Part shown: positions 25,288 through 38,821 of the stretch, piece by piece
How positions within the stretch are numbered: position 1 is the first letter of the stretch
How the letters are laid out: each line of letters begins with the position of its first letter
Origin: Caballeronia catudaia
GTDB taxonomy: Bacteria > Pseudomonadota > Gammaproteobacteria > Burkholderiales > Burkholderiaceae
Assembly: GCF_001544755.2 (NCBI RefSeq)
Contig: NZ_FCOF02000007.1
Location: 124,001-188,000, forward strand
Reading direction: 5' to 3'
DNA length: 64,000 nt
The notes under the pieces: model-generated
What the model was told of the DNA's origin: nothing
What the model saw: the letters and a program-made list of their open reading frames with translations, nothing else
Database searches by the model: none
Made by a program: the position numbers and the translations under genes

Positions 25288-27174
25288 TCAGGCCGTAGCG
25301 GGCGCGTTGCCCGGCTTGACCTCGGTGCCGCTGCTGCCGCCCGGAGGCGTATCGCCCGACGGAGGCGGCATGTTCTTCGGCGGACGCGGCGGACGATCCG
25401 CCATGATGTCGCTGATCTGGTCCGCATCGATGGTTTCCCATTCGAGCAGCGCCTTGGTCATCGCCTCGACCTTGTCGCGGCTGTCTTCCAGCAGCTTGCG
25501 GGCGAGCGCGTACTGCTCGTCGAGTATGCGGCGGATTTCGGCGTCGACCTTCTGCTGCGTCGCTTCCGACACCGACTTCGCGCCCATCTTGCCGAACATG
25601 CCGTTTTCTTCGGTATCGACGTAGACCATCGTGCCGAGCACATCGGACATGCCGTAGCGGGTCACCATGTCGCGCGCCATCTTGGTCGCGCGCTCGAAGT
25701 CGTTCGAAGCACCGGTCGACATGGAGTTCAGGAACACTTCCTCGGCTGCGCGGCCGCCGAACAGGATCGCAATTTCCTCGAGCATTTTGTCGCGATAGAG
25801 GTTCACGCGGTCATGCTCCGGCAACTGCCACGTGACGCCCAGCGCCCAGCCGCGCGGCATGATCGTGACCTTGTGCACCGGATCGGCATGCGGGAGCAGC
25901 TTCGCCACCACCGCGTGGCCTGATTCGTGGTACGCCGTGTTGCGACGCTCTTCCTCGCGCATCACCGCCGACTTGCGCTCCGGACCCATGAAAATCTTGT
26001 CCTTCGCGTCCTCGAAATCCTGCATCTCGACGATGCGCTTGCCGCGACGTGCCGCGAACAGCGCTGCCTCGTTGACGAGGTTCGCGAGATCCGCGCCGGA
26101 GAAGCCCGGCGTGCCGCGCGCGATGACCGATGCGTCCACGTCGTTCGCGATCGGCACCTTGCGCAGGTGCACCTTCATGATGTGCTCGCGGCCGCGGATG
26201 TCTGGCAGACCGACATACACCTGACGGTCGAAACGGCCCGGACGCAGCAGCGCCTTGTCGAGCACGTCCGAACGGTTCGTTGCCGCAATCACGATGACGC
26301 CGGAATTCGCCTCGAAGCCGTCCATCTCGACGAGCATCTGGTTCAGCGTCTGCTCGCGCTCGTCGTTGCCGCCGCCCATGCCGGCGCCGCGATGACGGCC
26401 GACCGCGTCGATTTCGTCGATGAACACGATACACGGAGCGTGCTTCTTCGCCTGCTCGAACATGTCGCGGACACGCGCCGCGCCCACGCCGACGAACATT
26501 TCCACGAAATCCGAACCCGAAATGCTGAAGAACGGCACTTTCGCCTCACCGGCGATGGCGCGCGCCAGCAGCGTCTTGCCGGTACCCGGAGGGCCGACCA
26601 GCAGCACGCCGCGCGGAATGCGTCCGCCCAGCTTCTGGAACTTCTGCGGATCACGCAGGAAGTCGACCAGTTCCGACACTTCTTCCTTGGCTTCGTCGCA
26701 GCCCGCGACGTCGGTGAAATTGATTGCGTTGTTGTTTTCGTCGATCAGCCGCGCGCGCGACTTCCCGAACGAGAACGCCCCGCCTTTGCCGCCCCCCTGC
26801 ATCTGCCTCATCATGTAGAACCAGAAGCCGATGATCAGGATCGTCGGTCCGAGGTAGTACAGCGCGGAGACGAGCGCATTCGGTTCATCGTCAGCTTTGC
26901 CGCTGACCTGAACGCCGTATTTCATCAGATCGCCGACCATCCAGATGTCGCCGGGCGACACGATCTGGTATTTCTGGCCGTCGTTCGGAGTGACCGTGAG
27001 ATTGCGGCCCTGAACGGTGACATTCTTAACCTTGCCGTTCTTCGCGTCGTCCATGAACTGCGAATACGACACACCTTCCTGGACGCGGGGCTTGTCGAAC
27101 TGCTTGAACACCGTAAACAGCACCAGTGCGATCACGAGCCACACTGCCGCTTTAGAGAACATATTGTTGTTCAA
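25288..27174 (-). CDS. ftsH: ATP-dependent zinc metalloprotease FtsH
   Basis: A 628-residue inner-membrane AAA+ protease that degrades misfolded membrane proteins and short-lived regulators such as LpxC and sigma-32. Two membrane segments (about 5-24 and 100-120) flank a small periplasmic domain; the AAA module has Walker A GPPGTGKT, Walker [12 protein letters not shown] and the second-region-of-homology arginines; the M41 protease domain has HESGH (zinc) near residue 415. The start is a TTG ([12 protein letters not shown]) seven bases after GAGGAG; the protein length then matches homologues. The C-terminus is Pro/Gly-rich. It follows rlmE by about 185 bp on the same strand. Confidence 0.96.
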   Translation of the reverse strand: MNNNMFSKAAVWLVIALVLFTVFKQFDKPRVQEGVSYSQFMDDAKNGKVKNVTVQGRNLTVTPNDGQKYQIVSPGDIWMVGDLMKYGVQVSGKADDEPNALVSALYYLGPTILIIGFWFYMMRQMQGGGKGGAFSFGKSRARLIDENNNAINFTDVAGCDEAKEEVSELVDFLRDPQKFQKLGGRIPRGVLLVGPPGTGKTLLARAIAGEAKVPFFSISGSDFVEMFVGVGAARVRDMFEQAKKHAPCIVFIDEIDAVGRHRGAGMGGGNDEREQTLNQMLVEMDGFEANSGVIVIAATNRSDVLDKALLRPGRFDRQVYVGLPDIRGREHIMKVHLRKVPIANDVDASVIARGTPGFSGADLANLVNEAALFAARRGKRIVEMQDFEDAKDKIFMGPERKSAVMREEERRNTAYHESGHAVVAKLLPHADPVHKVTIMPRGWALGVTWQLPEHDRVNLYRDKMLEEIAILFGGRAAEEVFLNSMSTGASNDFERATKMARDMVTRYGMSDVLGTMVYVDTEENGMFGKMGAKSVSEATQQKVDAEIRRILDEQYALARKLLEDSRDKVEAMTKALLEWETIDADQISDIMADRPPRPPKNMPPPSGDTPPGGSSGTEVKPGNAPATA

Positions 27175-27358
27175 AGCACCACTCCTCACTCATAGACGGG
27201 CGCCTACATAAACCTTGCGACGCCACCAAAGCATTCTAATCCAGACCGCTAACCCCTGCCATAAGGTTTACCTACCGCACAAATAGCAGCGGACGGGTCT
27301 TTTTCGGCATAATCCGCGAAAATATCGCCGATTCTCGCCGAATCGCTTAAGCGGGCAT

Positions 27359-28021
27359 TCAGTTCGGCCGCTTGAGTCCCCGCCCGAGGATGAAAGTCTC
27401 CGACGATTTGTCGCGAGACGCCTTGGGCTTGCGCGGCGCTACCACTTTGAACTGGTGCTTGAACTTCTCCACGATCTGGCTATAACCGCTTCCGTGAAAA
27501 CATTTGACCAGCAGCGCTCCCTCCGGTTTCAGATGGTTCTGCGCGAACTCCAGCGCCAGATCGCAAAGATGCTCGATACGCGCGGCATCCGCACTCGCTA
27601 CGCCTGAGAGGTTGGGGGCCATGTCCGAAATTACAAGGTCCACCTGCCGCTCGCCGACAATTTCGTCGAGCTGCGCGAGCACGTCGTCCTCGCGGAAGTC
27701 GCCCAGGATGAAGTCGACGTCCGCGATTGGTTCCATCGGCAGAATGTCCAGCGCGATGATCGTGCCGTCGATGCCGCCCTCCCGCTCCGTGTTGCGCTTC
27801 GCGCCCCGCGCAAGTTTGTTGCGCACGTACTGGCTCCAGCTGCCGGGCGTCGAGCCGAGATCGACGATCACCTGCCCCGGCTTGATAAGCTTGTCCTGCT
27901 CGTCGATCTCCTTCAGCTTGTAAGCGGCGCGCGCGCGGTAGCCTTCGCGCTGCGCCATCTTCACGTAGGGATCGTTGATGTGGTCGTGCAACCACGATTG
28001 ATTGAAACGGTTCTTTGCCAT
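27359..28021 (-). CDS. rlmE: 23S rRNA (uridine-2'-O)-methyltransferase RlmE
   Basis: A 220-residue FtsJ/RrmJ-family SAM methyltransferase that modifies U2552 of 23S rRNA in late 50S assembly. The K-D-K-E catalytic set is present: K35 in AAYKLKEI, D in [11 protein letters not shown] in [11 protein letters not shown] in SSETFILG. The SAM motif is [12 protein letters not shown] (the usual form is DLGAAPGGWSQ). The pairing rlmE-ftsH is conserved across proteobacteria, and yhbY is divergent, also a classic neighbour. Confidence 0.95.
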   Translation of the reverse strand: MAKNRFNQSWLHDHINDPYVKMAQREGYRARAAYKLKEIDEQDKLIKPGQVIVDLGSTPGSWSQYVRNKLARGAKRNTEREGGIDGTIIALDILPMEPIADVDFILGDFREDDVLAQLDEIVGERQVDLVISDMAPNLSGVASADAARIEHLCDLALEFAQNHLKPEGALLVKCFHGSGYSQIVEKFKHQFKVVAPRKPKASRDKSSETFILGRGLKRPN

Positions 28022-28317
28022 TCAACTAAGCTCAATTGACGCGCTCCTGGCGCGCCCGGTGCGTATTTTGCTGCATCGCGTGATGCTTTTAGCGGATAAT
28101 ACGCGTCTTGTCGGCCGGACCGGTCATCGGGCGCTTGCGCGCGTCGAAACCCGGCATCCGGCCAGTTCTGTTTCTGATGGGCGGCGGCGCGGTCGACCCA
28201 TGCGCCATGAATCTGGCGCGAACCGTGCGTTTCGCGTTCGAGCGTGTTCAAACCGCCTCGCGAGCACGCCGCGCTCATTTCATGCCGCCCACATTTTAGT
28301 CGAGTCCCGAATTTCTC

Positions 28318-28857
28318 ATGCCAGCTATTAATCTCTCCCCCGCCGAGCGTTCCGATTTGCGCTCCCAGGCCCATGCGCTCAAGCCCGTCGTGCTCGTCGG
28401 CGCGGAGGGTCTGACCGATGCCGTGCTGAAAGAGATCAACGTCCACCTGGAAGCGCATCAACTCATCAAAGTCCGCGTGTTCGGCGACGAACGCGAGGCG
28501 CGCGTCGAAATCTATGACGAAATCTGCGATCGCCTGAACGCGGCGCCCATCCAGCATATCGGCAAGCTGCTGGTGATCTGGAGACCCGAGGGCGCCGCGC
28601 CGAAGAGCCGCACCACGCGCACCCGCAGCACCATGCCGCCGAGCGCGGGCGAAGCCGCCGATGACCGTCCGGCCAAGGGCCGCGCGCCGCGCACCGTCAA
28701 GGCGGTAAAGATCACGCGCGATGCGCCCGCCTTCAAGAAGCCCAAGAAGCAGACGCTGAAAGTGCTCGGCAACGAGCGTGTGACGGCTGGCGGGAACGTG
28801 AAGCGCGCAAAGAAGCGTCAGTCGAGCGCAAAGCGCCAGCACCAGGCCGTGAAATAA
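28318..28857 (+). CDS. yhbY: YhbY-family ribosome-associated RNA-binding protein with basic tail
   Basis: A 179-residue protein. Residues 1-95 form a CRS1-YhbY (CRM) domain with the GLTDAVLKEINVHLEAHQLIK block; this domain binds RNA in pre-50S particles. The last 85 residues are Lys/Arg/Ala-rich and probably disordered, nearly doubling the length compared with E. coli YhbY (97 residues), and may add non-specific rRNA binding. Divergent from rlmE across about 300 bp that contains a GATAAT -10-like hexamer at 28094-28099 but nothing else I recognise. Confidence 0.88.
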   Translation: MPAINLSPAERSDLRSQAHALKPVVLVGAEGLTDAVLKEINVHLEAHQLIKVRVFGDEREARVEIYDEICDRLNAAPIQHIGKLLVIWRPEGAAPKSRTTRTRSTMPPSAGEAADDRPAKGRAPRTVKAVKITRDAPAFKKPKKQTLKVLGNERVTAGGNVKRAKKRQSSAKRQHQAVK

Positions 28858-28915
28858 GCCAACGGCGCGTGCGTTCTCAATGGAACTCGCGCGCCGTCCA
28901 ACTACAAGCAAGAAA

Positions 28916-29431
28916 TCAGCTTCGCGCCCGTTTCGCCGCCACCTTGGCCGATTTGCTCTTCGGCACGATCTTGGTTGGCGCCGCGCCCGGCAGGCGCCAC
29001 ACCAGCGCAATGCCGAACAGACATTCGATCAGATAGATCGCGGTCGATATGCCGTGCAGAATGCCGAACTCCCTCGCATACGGCGAGCTCGCGAGATCGG
29101 TGCCCGCCTCCTGCGCCGCCATGCGCAGCGAGTTCATGAACGGCTGAAGCGCAAAATATCCGATCAGCACGCAGACGAGCATCGCCGCGACGATCCAGCG
29201 CACGCGTTTGTAATCGACGATGCCGCTTTTCACGAAGCGATTGCCGATGAGGATCAGCACGAGCGCGCTGATCACGCCGATGATCGCCTCGATCCGGAAG
29301 AACTGTGCCGCCACCGAGCCCGCCGTGGTGCGGTCGAGCATCGAAAAGAGAACCGGCGCGCCAATGAGGCCGAGGGTCAGCAAGCTGCCGACCCAGACCA
29401 TGCTGACAGTGCGAAAGAGCCGGTGCTCCAT
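28916..29431 (-). CDS. DUF4149 family membrane protein
   Basis: A 171-residue protein with four predicted membrane helices (about 8-30, 45-65, 78-98, 130-150) and a Lys/Ala-rich C-terminal tail. The GAPVLFSMLDR motif after helix 1 is typical of DUF4149. Function is unknown. Its ATG overlaps the greA stop (TGATG), so the two are translationally coupled; this pairing recurs in betaproteobacteria. Confidence 0.85.
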   Translation of the reverse strand: MEHRLFRTVSMVWVGSLLTLGLIGAPVLFSMLDRTTAGSVAAQFFRIEAIIGVISALVLILIGNRFVKSGIVDYKRVRWIVAAMLVCVLIGYFALQPFMNSLRMAAQEAGTDLASSPYAREFGILHGISTAIYLIECLFGIALVWRLPGAAPTKIVPKSKSAKVAAKRARS

Positions 29432-29907
29432 CAGACGTAGCGAACCGCGATAATTTCGTATTCGCGTGCGCCGCTCGGTGCCTGCACCGACGCCACGTCG
29501 CCTTCCGACTTCGCGATGAGCGCACGCGCGATCGGCGAACTCACCGAAATAAGACCGTGGTCGATGTTCGCTTCGTCATCGCCGACGATCTGATACGTCA
29601 CCGTATTGCCCGACTCCAGATCTTCGAGTTCCACCGTTGCGCCGAACACGACGCGGCCTTCGGCCTCAACCTGCGTCGGGTCGATCACTTGGGCAGCGGC
29701 CAGCTTCGACTCGATTTCCGCGATGCGGCCCTCGATGAAACCCTGCTTTTCTTTCGCGGCATCGTATTCCGCGTTTTCGGACAAATCGCCTTGGGCGCGC
29801 GCCTCCGCGATCGCAGTGATGACCGCCGGACGCTCCACGGCCTTCAGGCGTTGCAATTCGTCGCGCAGCAACTCCGCGCCGCGCTTCGTCAAAGGAATCG
29901 TGCTCAT
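29431..29907 (-). CDS. greA: transcription elongation factor GreA
   Basis: A 158-residue protein that enters the RNA polymerase secondary channel and stimulates cleavage of backtracked RNA. The N-terminal coiled coil carries the acidic tip D41 and E44 ([18 protein letters not shown]); the C-terminal FKBP-like domain starts near residue 80. The ATG is only 25 bases from the T tract of a very strong terminator that follows carB, so expression must depend on read-through or on a promoter upstream of that hairpin. Confidence 0.96.
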   Translation of the reverse strand: MSTIPLTKRGAELLRDELQRLKAVERPAVITAIAEARAQGDLSENAEYDAAKEKQGFIEGRIAEIESKLAAAQVIDPTQVEAEGRVVFGATVELEDLESGNTVTYQIVGDDEANIDHGLISVSSPIARALIAKSEGDVASVQAPSGAREYEIIAVRYV

Positions 29908-29931
29908 AAACCACTCACAAACAATTTCGTC

Positions 29932-29989
29932 AAAAAAATTACCGCGGTTAAGCGCATCTCCCGGTAAAGGAGACGCCGCTTAACCGCGG
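29932..29989 (-). terminator. strong carB terminator / possible greA attenuator
   Basis: On the minus strand a 12-bp arm CCGCGGTTAAGC pairs with GCTTAACCGCGG, and an inner 8-bp arm GCGTCTCC pairs with GGAGATGC, with a single bulged G, giving a stem of about 20 bp. It is followed by GGTAATTTTTTTG. It begins 31 bases after the carB stop and its T tract ends 25 bases before the greA ATG. Confidence 0.92.
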
Positions 29990-30019
29990 CTCGTGTTGCT
30001 TGAACCAGTAATCGAAGCC

Positions 30020-33274
<3,255 letters not shown>

Positions 33275-33295
33275 AACTGTGCTCTGTGGTGTTCT

Positions 33296-34438
33296 TTAAG
33301 CGGCGACTTTCGCCGACTCCATCAGCTTGATGAAGCGGTCGAACAGATACGCGATGTCGTGCGGGCCAGGCGACGCTTCCGGGTGACCCTGGAAGCAGAA
33401 CGCGGGTTTATCCGTGAGCGCGAAGCCTTGCAGCGTGCCGTCGAAAAGCGAGACGTGCGTGACTTTCGCGTTGGCGGGCAGCGTCGATGCATCGACGGCG
33501 AAACCGTGGTTCTGCGACGTGATGACGGCACGCCCGTCTTCCATGTCCTTCACCGGATGGTTCGCGCCGTGATGGCCGGTCTTCATCTTCATCGTCTTGG
33601 CGCCGACGGCGAGGCCCATGATCTGATGGCCGAGACAGATGCCGAAGGTCGGAATGCCGCGCTCGATGAACTCACGCGTCGCGCGAATTGCGTAGTCGCA
33701 CGGTTCCGGATCGCCGGGACCGTTCGACAGGAAGATACCGTCCGGATTGAGCGCGAGCGCGTCGGCGGCCGAAGCTTCCGCCGGCAGCACCGTGACGTGA
33801 CAGCCGCGCTCGGCCAGCATGCGCAGAATGTTGAACTTGACGCCGTAATCGAACGCGACGACGCGGTACTTCGGCGCTTCCTGCTTGCCATAGCCGCTGC
33901 CCAGACGCCATTCGGTCTGCGTCCACTCGTAGGGCTTTTCCGTCGATATGACTTTCGCGAGGTCCATGCCCGCGAGGCCGGGGAACGAGCGCGCGAGTTC
34001 GAGGGCCTTCGCTTCGTCGTCGGAACCGGCGAGAATGCAGCCGTTCTGCGCGCCCTTCTCACGAAGAATGCGCGTGAGCTTGCGCGTGTCGATGCCCGCG
34101 ATCGCGGCAATGCCTTGCGCCTTCAGATAGTCGGCAAGCGTCTGCTCGGAACGGAAGTTGGAGGCAAGCACCGGCAGGTCGCGAATGATGAGACCGGCGG
34201 CATGGACTTGGGTGGCTTCGACATCTTCGGCGTTCACGCCGTAGTTGCCGATATGCGGATAGGTCAGCGTGACGATCTGGCGGGCGTAGCTCGGATCGGT
34301 CAGGATTTCCTGATAGCCGGTGATGGCGGTGTTGAATACCACTTCGCCGATCGTCGAGCCGGGCGCGCCGATCGACTGACCACGAAAGACCGTGCCGTCG
34401 GCAAGTGCGAGCAGTGCGGGGGAAAATGACGGCAACAC
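33296..34438 (-). CDS. carA: carbamoyl-phosphate synthase small subunit
   Basis: A 380-residue glutaminase subunit that feeds ammonia to CarB. The N-terminal CPSase domain ([16 protein letters not shown]) is followed by a class I glutamine amidotransferase domain with nucleophile Cys in [12 protein letters not shown] and the His/Glu pair in [11 protein letters not shown]. The start codon is GTG, with AAGGAG six to seven bases upstream; a TTG at the next codon is possible. Its promoter appears to lie about 270 bp upstream, leaving a long GC-rich leader. Confidence 0.96.
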   Translation of the reverse strand: MLPSFSPALLALADGTVFRGQSIGAPGSTIGEVVFNTAITGYQEILTDPSYARQIVTLTYPHIGNYGVNAEDVEATQVHAAGLIIRDLPVLASNFRSEQTLADYLKAQGIAAIAGIDTRKLTRILREKGAQNGCILAGSDDEAKALELARSFPGLAGMDLAKVISTEKPYEWTQTEWRLGSGYGKQEAPKYRVVAFDYGVKFNILRMLAERGCHVTVLPAEASAADALALNPDGIFLSNGPGDPEPCDYAIRATREFIERGIPTFGICLGHQIMGLAVGAKTMKMKTGHHGANHPVKDMEDGRAVITSQNHGFAVDASTLPANAKVTHVSLFDGTLQGFALTDKPAFCFQGHPEASPGPHDIAYLFDRFIKLMESAKVAA

Positions 34439-34786
34439 GGGAAGCTCCTTGGGAACACCCTGTTACCGACCTGTCTGTCCGAAATTTCGGCTTGGCCTCC
34501 CGCCGCTCGAAGAACGCGGGTTTCCTTGGCGCATGGCTGACGGCGGCGTCGCGAAGCGCGCATCGCGGCTCGAACCGGCACGCTCTGGGCGGCAACGGAG
34601 TCTTCAAGCAGGCGATGGGCGGCGTGCGGCGCGCAGTTGATGCGCAGCGAACGACGGTGAATGGGAGGTAGGCGCTAGGGTGCGGGTTGATGTGCTCAAA
34701 CCTTTGAATTATAGCGTGAAAACGTCGCATTCGCCAGATTTGAGAAACGTCCGCTTGCAGAGCGCCATCGCGCCGCGTCCTTCCAG
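34439..34786 (-). other. long carA leader region
   Basis: No gene. It holds the carA promoter and a leader of about 260 nt. Within the leader I see a 12-bp perfect palindrome CCGAAATTTCGG at 34479-34490, about 40 bases from the start codon, and a weaker CGCGA/TCGCG stem near 34550-34570. No known riboswitch motif or convincing leader peptide was found. Confidence 0.5.
34708..34736 (-). promoter_or_regulatory. candidate sigma-70 promoter of carAB
   Basis: A perfect TATAAT on the minus strand (34713 to 34708) with a weak TGGCGA -35 hexamer 17 bp upstream. It lies between the MFS gene and carA. Confidence 0.6.
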
Positions 34787-36037
34787 TCAGGGCGCGGCGC
34801 GCTCCGCTTCGCGGTTGACTTTTTGCAAAATCCGGCTCGGGAACACGTACCAGACCGCGCTCGCGGCTTGCAGCGCAACGAGCGTGATCCAGACCGTCAG
34901 ATGCGCCGACGCCGGATAGCGCCCGGCCTCTGCCGGCCAGAGCGACAGCATCGCGCCGACGCCGACCTGGAAGCCGAAGATCAACAAAAAGATCACGAGC
35001 GTGAGCGTGGTGTGCGCGCGGCCGATCATGTGCGACGGGAAATACTCCGCGGCAACCGCGTAGCTCAAAATTCCTGTGCCGCCGAAGACGCCATACGCCG
35101 CGATCAGCGCCGAAGGCGGCAACGGAACGCGCAGCACCATCAGCAATTGCGTGGCAACGAACAGCGCCATGCCGGTGCCGCAGAAGGCGTAGACCGACAC
35201 GCCGCGCCGCTCCATCCCGCGCGCAGCCGCGCCGAAGGCGATGCAGCCGAACATCATCGCGAAGCCGAGTACCGACACGAGCGCCGCGGCGTGCGCCGGT
35301 GTGAGGTTCATCACATCGAGCAAATAGGGGCGAATCCATAGCGATTGCATCGCGAAGAAAACGCCTTGCGTGACCACGGAGAACGACGCGATCTTCCAGA
35401 ACACGCCGCTGCGCAGGATGAGCCAGGTGCCTTTGAACTGCGTCGCGATGTCAGCGCGCTGATGCGGATCGGCCTCCGCCTTGCGCGGCGCGAGCACGAC
35501 GATTGCGGCAGCGACGGCGAGCGTGAACACGCCGAGTCCGGCGCACACCTGCCGCCAGCTTGCGACGTGCAGAAGCGACGCGAGCGGCGATCCGACGGCG
35601 ACGCCGCCCAGACCGCCGACTGCCATCGTGAAACCGTTGACGAGCGGCAGGCGCGCGAGCGCGAAGTGCTGCGCCGATGCTTTGAACGCCGCGCTCAGGC
35701 ACACCGACACGCCGACGCCGATCAGCAGCCGCCCGATCATGAGTCCCGCGAGGCCGCGAGACGCACCGAAGACCCAGATGCCCGCCGCCGCGAAGAGCAG
35801 CATACCCGCGGTGACGCGTCGCGGACCGAAATGATCGAGCAGCACGCCGACAGGAATCTGCGCTAGCGCAAAGCCGATGAAGTACAGCGAAGTCAGCAGA
35901 CCGAGATCCGCGGCGGACAAGCCGAGGTCGTGCGTGATGAGCGGCGCGAAGCCGAGATTGACGCCGCGGAACACGTACGAGACGAAGTAGCCGGCGGCGA
36001 AAAGGAAAAAGACGCGGAGACGGACGGTGGACGGCAT
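34787..36037 (-). CDS. MFS transporter, unknown substrate
   Basis: A 416-residue inner-membrane transporter with about twelve helices. The MFS signature is visible in GVLLDHFGPRRVTAG between helices 2 and 3, and a second copy-like motif around helix 8-9. The opening RVFFLFAAGYFVSYVFRGVN is typical of a proton-driven importer branch found near biosynthetic genes in Burkholderiaceae. Nothing in the neighbourhood (carA downstream, mltD upstream) indicates a substrate. Confidence 0.85.
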   Translation of the reverse strand: MPSTVRLRVFFLFAAGYFVSYVFRGVNLGFAPLITHDLGLSAADLGLLTSLYFIGFALAQIPVGVLLDHFGPRRVTAGMLLFAAAGIWVFGASRGLAGLMIGRLLIGVGVSVCLSAAFKASAQHFALARLPLVNGFTMAVGGLGGVAVGSPLASLLHVASWRQVCAGLGVFTLAVAAAIVVLAPRKAEADPHQRADIATQFKGTWLILRSGVFWKIASFSVVTQGVFFAMQSLWIRPYLLDVMNLTPAHAAALVSVLGFAMMFGCIAFGAAARGMERRGVSVYAFCGTGMALFVATQLLMVLRVPLPPSALIAAYGVFGGTGILSYAVAAEYFPSHMIGRAHTTLTLVIFLLIFGFQVGVGAMLSLWPAEAGRYPASAHLTVWITLVALQAASAVWYVFPSRILQKVNREAERAAP

Positions 36038-36151
36038 GCGAAACGGACGCTTCTTCGATTCTTCTGGAACGCCAGTTTAGCGGGACGCTGCAAAGAAAAC
36101 GCCGTCACCTTGGTGACGGCGTGGATTAGTACCCAGGCGAAACGCGTACGC

Positions 36152-37786
36152 CTATTTCTTCTTGCTGGTCTTCGCGGTCTTCTCGGTCTTGGCCGTAGCG
36201 GCAGGCTTGGCCGCATGCGACGCCGTCGATGCCGATACTTTCGTCACTTTCCCCGAGGAATGTCCGGACGCCTTCCCGTGCGACGGTTTCGTGTCCGGCA
36301 CGCGCGTGCCGATCTTCGACACGCCGCCCGGAGAACGGCTCGACGCCGCGACCGTCTCGACGCGCGCCGGACCCGGCTCGGCCGGCACCGCACGGCCATA
36401 CGGCACGTGAAGGACCACCACCTGACCCGGCATGATCATGTCGCCACGCGTGCGGTTCCAGGCGCGCACCTGCGCCGGCGACACGTTGTAACGGTCTGCC
36501 AGCGTCGTGACAGCCTGCTTGCGGCGCACGCGAATCACGAGTCTGCGCGTGTCGGGCACGTCGCGCTCGATCGCGAGCATCGCGTTCTGGGCGACGTCGG
36601 CGCTGATGTCTTCGTCGTCGTCATCCGTGCGCGGCACGACGATGGTCGAGCCAGGCTTCAGGCGCATGCCCGCCGGAATGCGATTGACGGACATGAGCGT
36701 GTCCGCGTCCACACCGATCTTTTCGGCGATTGCCGCCGGGCGCGAGCGCTCGGTCACGGTGTACGTGGTCCACGACGACAGCGCGCCCGAGTATGACGAG
36801 AGATTGCGCTGGAACGATGTGGCGTTGTCGAAGGGCAGCAGGATCTGCGGATTGGTCGCGCCGAGAATCACCGGCTTCGAGAACGACGGATTGAGCGAGC
36901 GGAATTCCTCCACGCTCATGCCGGCGAGCTTCGCGGCCATCGTCACGTCGATGTCGCGCGCGGTCGTGACCGTCACGAAATACGGATGGTTCGGAATGTC
37001 CGGCAGCGTGAGCCCGTACATTTGCGGGTTGCCCACGATGTTCTTGACCGCTTGCAGCTTCGGCACGTAATTGCGCGTCTCGTTGGGCATGCGCAGGCTT
37101 TCGTAGTCGGTCGGCAGTCCCGCCGCTTCGTTGCGCGCGATCGCGCGCTGCACGTTGCCCTCGCCCCAGTTATATGCGGCGAGCGCGAGATGCCAGTCGC
37201 CGAACATGTCGTGCAGGCGCGAGAGGTAGTCGAGCGCGGCGCTCGTCGACGCGAGCACGTCGCGGCGCTCGTCCTGCCACATGTTCTGCTTGAGGTTGTA
37301 GTCGCGCCCGGTGCCTGGCATGAATTGCCACATGCCAGCCGCCTTTGCGACCGACAGCGCCTGCGGGCTGTACGCCGACTCGATGAACGGCAGAAGCGCC
37401 AGCTCCGTCGGCATGTGGCGCTGCTCCAGCTCCTCGACGATGTGATAGAGGTACTTCTGCGAACGCGTGGTCATGCGCTCGACGTAGTCCGGGCGCTGCG
37501 CGTACCAGTTGACCTGCATATCGACGAGGTCGCTTTGCAGATCGGGAATCTGGAAGCCACTGCGAATGCGATTCCACAAGTCGGACGAACCCACAAGCGA
37601 AGTCACGGGGGTCTTGTCGACGTTGATGGTTTCCTTGGCTGCTGCGGTGCGGCGAATGGTGTCGGCGACTTGTTGCTGCGAGGCGTTGGAAGTGGCTGAG
37701 GCTGAAATTGGATCGGACACTGTCGGTCCCTGGCTCGCGCACGCGGCAAGCATCAGGACGGACAGCGCACTAAGTGCTAGTCGCAT
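36152..37786 (-). CDS. mltD: membrane-bound lytic transglycosylase D
   Basis: A 544-residue outer-membrane lipoprotein that cleaves peptidoglycan glycan strands with formation of anhydromuramyl ends. Lipobox LAAC with Cys16; SLT/GH23 domain about 110-260, catalytic Glu in LALLPFIESAYSP, followed by AAGMWQFMPGTGRDY and LALAAYNWGEGNV; then LysM-type repeats around 345-390 and 430-480, and a disordered Lys/Ala/Thr-rich tail of about 60 residues. The start used is the ATG before RLALSALS; the longer upstream frame has no signal peptide. It lies 159 bp after gloB on the same strand. Confidence 0.93.
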   Translation of the reverse strand: MRLALSALSVLMLAACASQGPTVSDPISASATSNASQQQVADTIRRTAAAKETINVDKTPVTSLVGSSDLWNRIRSGFQIPDLQSDLVDMQVNWYAQRPDYVERMTTRSQKYLYHIVEELEQRHMPTELALLPFIESAYSPQALSVAKAAGMWQFMPGTGRDYNLKQNMWQDERRDVLASTSAALDYLSRLHDMFGDWHLALAAYNWGEGNVQRAIARNEAAGLPTDYESLRMPNETRNYVPKLQAVKNIVGNPQMYGLTLPDIPNHPYFVTVTTARDIDVTMAAKLAGMSVEEFRSLNPSFSKPVILGATNPQILLPFDNATSFQRNLSSYSGALSSWTTYTVTERSRPAAIAEKIGVDADTLMSVNRIPAGMRLKPGSTIVVPRTDDDDEDISADVAQNAMLAIERDVPDTRRLVIRVRRKQAVTTLADRYNVSPAQVRAWNRTRGDMIMPGQVVVLHVPYGRAVPAEPGPARVETVAASSRSPGGVSKIGTRVPDTKPSHGKASGHSSGKVTKVSASTASHAAKPAATAKTEKTAKTSKKK

Positions 37787-37945
37787 GGAACGTCTCGGCT
37801 TCCAAAAAATATGCTTGGAAATTTGCAGCCGATAGTACGGAACAGCACTTAAGACGTCAATAAGAATGCGCGCAAAACCCCTGCAAAATCCTGCATCTAA
37901 CGCCGATTCCAACGTTTCGGATGAGGTTACACCCAAAGTTTTCCG

Positions 37946-38794
37946 TTAACGGAACTTATCCTTCCAGCCTCGCATCATTCGAAACGCTTCAAGCCGGTCG
38001 GAAACTGGCGCGCCGAACTGTGACGAAAGTGTCGCTTGAATTGAAGGAACGTCCGCGCGCAGAAATGGATTCACCGCCTTTTCGTGTCCGATGGTCGTCG
38101 GCAAAGTGGGCTTGCCCGCGGCGCGCAGCGCCTGTGCGTCGTCGCTCCAGCGCAGCAGCGCAGCGTTGTCCGGCTCGCATGCGCGCGCGAAACGAATGTT
38201 CGAGAGCGTGTACTCATGCGCGCAGTGAACCTGCGTGCTCTCGGGCAGCGCGGCGAGCGCGTCGAGCGAGCTCAGCATCTGCTGCGCCGTGCCTTCGAAC
38301 AGGCGGCCGCATCCGCTTGCGAAGAGCGTGTCGCCGCAAAAGAGATGTGGCGTGCCTTTCGGATCGCCCGCCTGGAAATAGGCGATATGGCCCGCCGTGT
38401 GGCCGGGCACGTCGATCACGGACAGCTCGAGCGCCGGATGTTCGATACGCACGGTGTCGCCGCCCGTGACGCGCGCGGTCAGATGCTCGATCCGCTCGCC
38501 GGCCGGGCCGTACACGGGGATTCCACCCTCTGCCGTTCGGCTAGCGAGGAGCGCTTTTACGCCACCGACGTGGTCCTGATGATGGTGCGTGAGTAAAATA
38601 GCGGTCAGCCGCCAACCGCGTCTGGCGAGATACGCCTCGACGGGCGCGGCATCGCCGGGGTCGACCACGACCGCATCGCGCGAGTCCGACACGAGCCAGA
38701 TGTAGTTATCCTCGAACGCCGGAACCGGCACGTATTCGAGCGCATTTCGAACCAGTGCATCCTGAGCAGGCGAATTCTTCATTAGCGAATCCAT
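37946..38794 (-). CDS. gloB: hydroxyacylglutathione hydrolase (glyoxalase II)
   Basis: A 282-residue metallo-beta-lactamase-fold enzyme that hydrolyses S-lactoylglutathione to lactate and glutathione in methylglyoxal detoxification. The dinuclear metal motif THHHQDHVGG is near residue 70, with further ligands in DVPGHTAGH, FCGDTLF and CAHEYT. The first ATG gives MDSLMKNS; the second Met four codons on is an alternative. Only 27 bp separate it from the divergent methyltransferase gene, so their promoters must overlap or lie within coding sequence. Confidence 0.94.
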   Translation of the reverse strand: MDSLMKNSPAQDALVRNALEYVPVPAFEDNYIWLVSDSRDAVVVDPGDAAPVEAYLARRGWRLTAILLTHHHQDHVGGVKALLASRTAEGGIPVYGPAGERIEHLTARVTGGDTVRIEHPALELSVIDVPGHTAGHIAYFQAGDPKGTPHLFCGDTLFASGCGRLFEGTAQQMLSSLDALAALPESTQVHCAHEYTLSNIRFARACEPDNAALLRWSDDAQALRAAGKPTLPTTIGHEKAVNPFLRADVPSIQATLSSQFGAPVSDRLEAFRMMRGWKDKFR

Positions 38795-38821
38795 AGCGAC
38801 CTTCTATGCGGCAACCCGACC

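Noticed and set aside
34300-34581. Leader peptide for carA
   Set aside because: The 93-codon frame overlaps carA out of frame, is Arg-rich, and has no ribosome site or pyrimidine-codon pattern.
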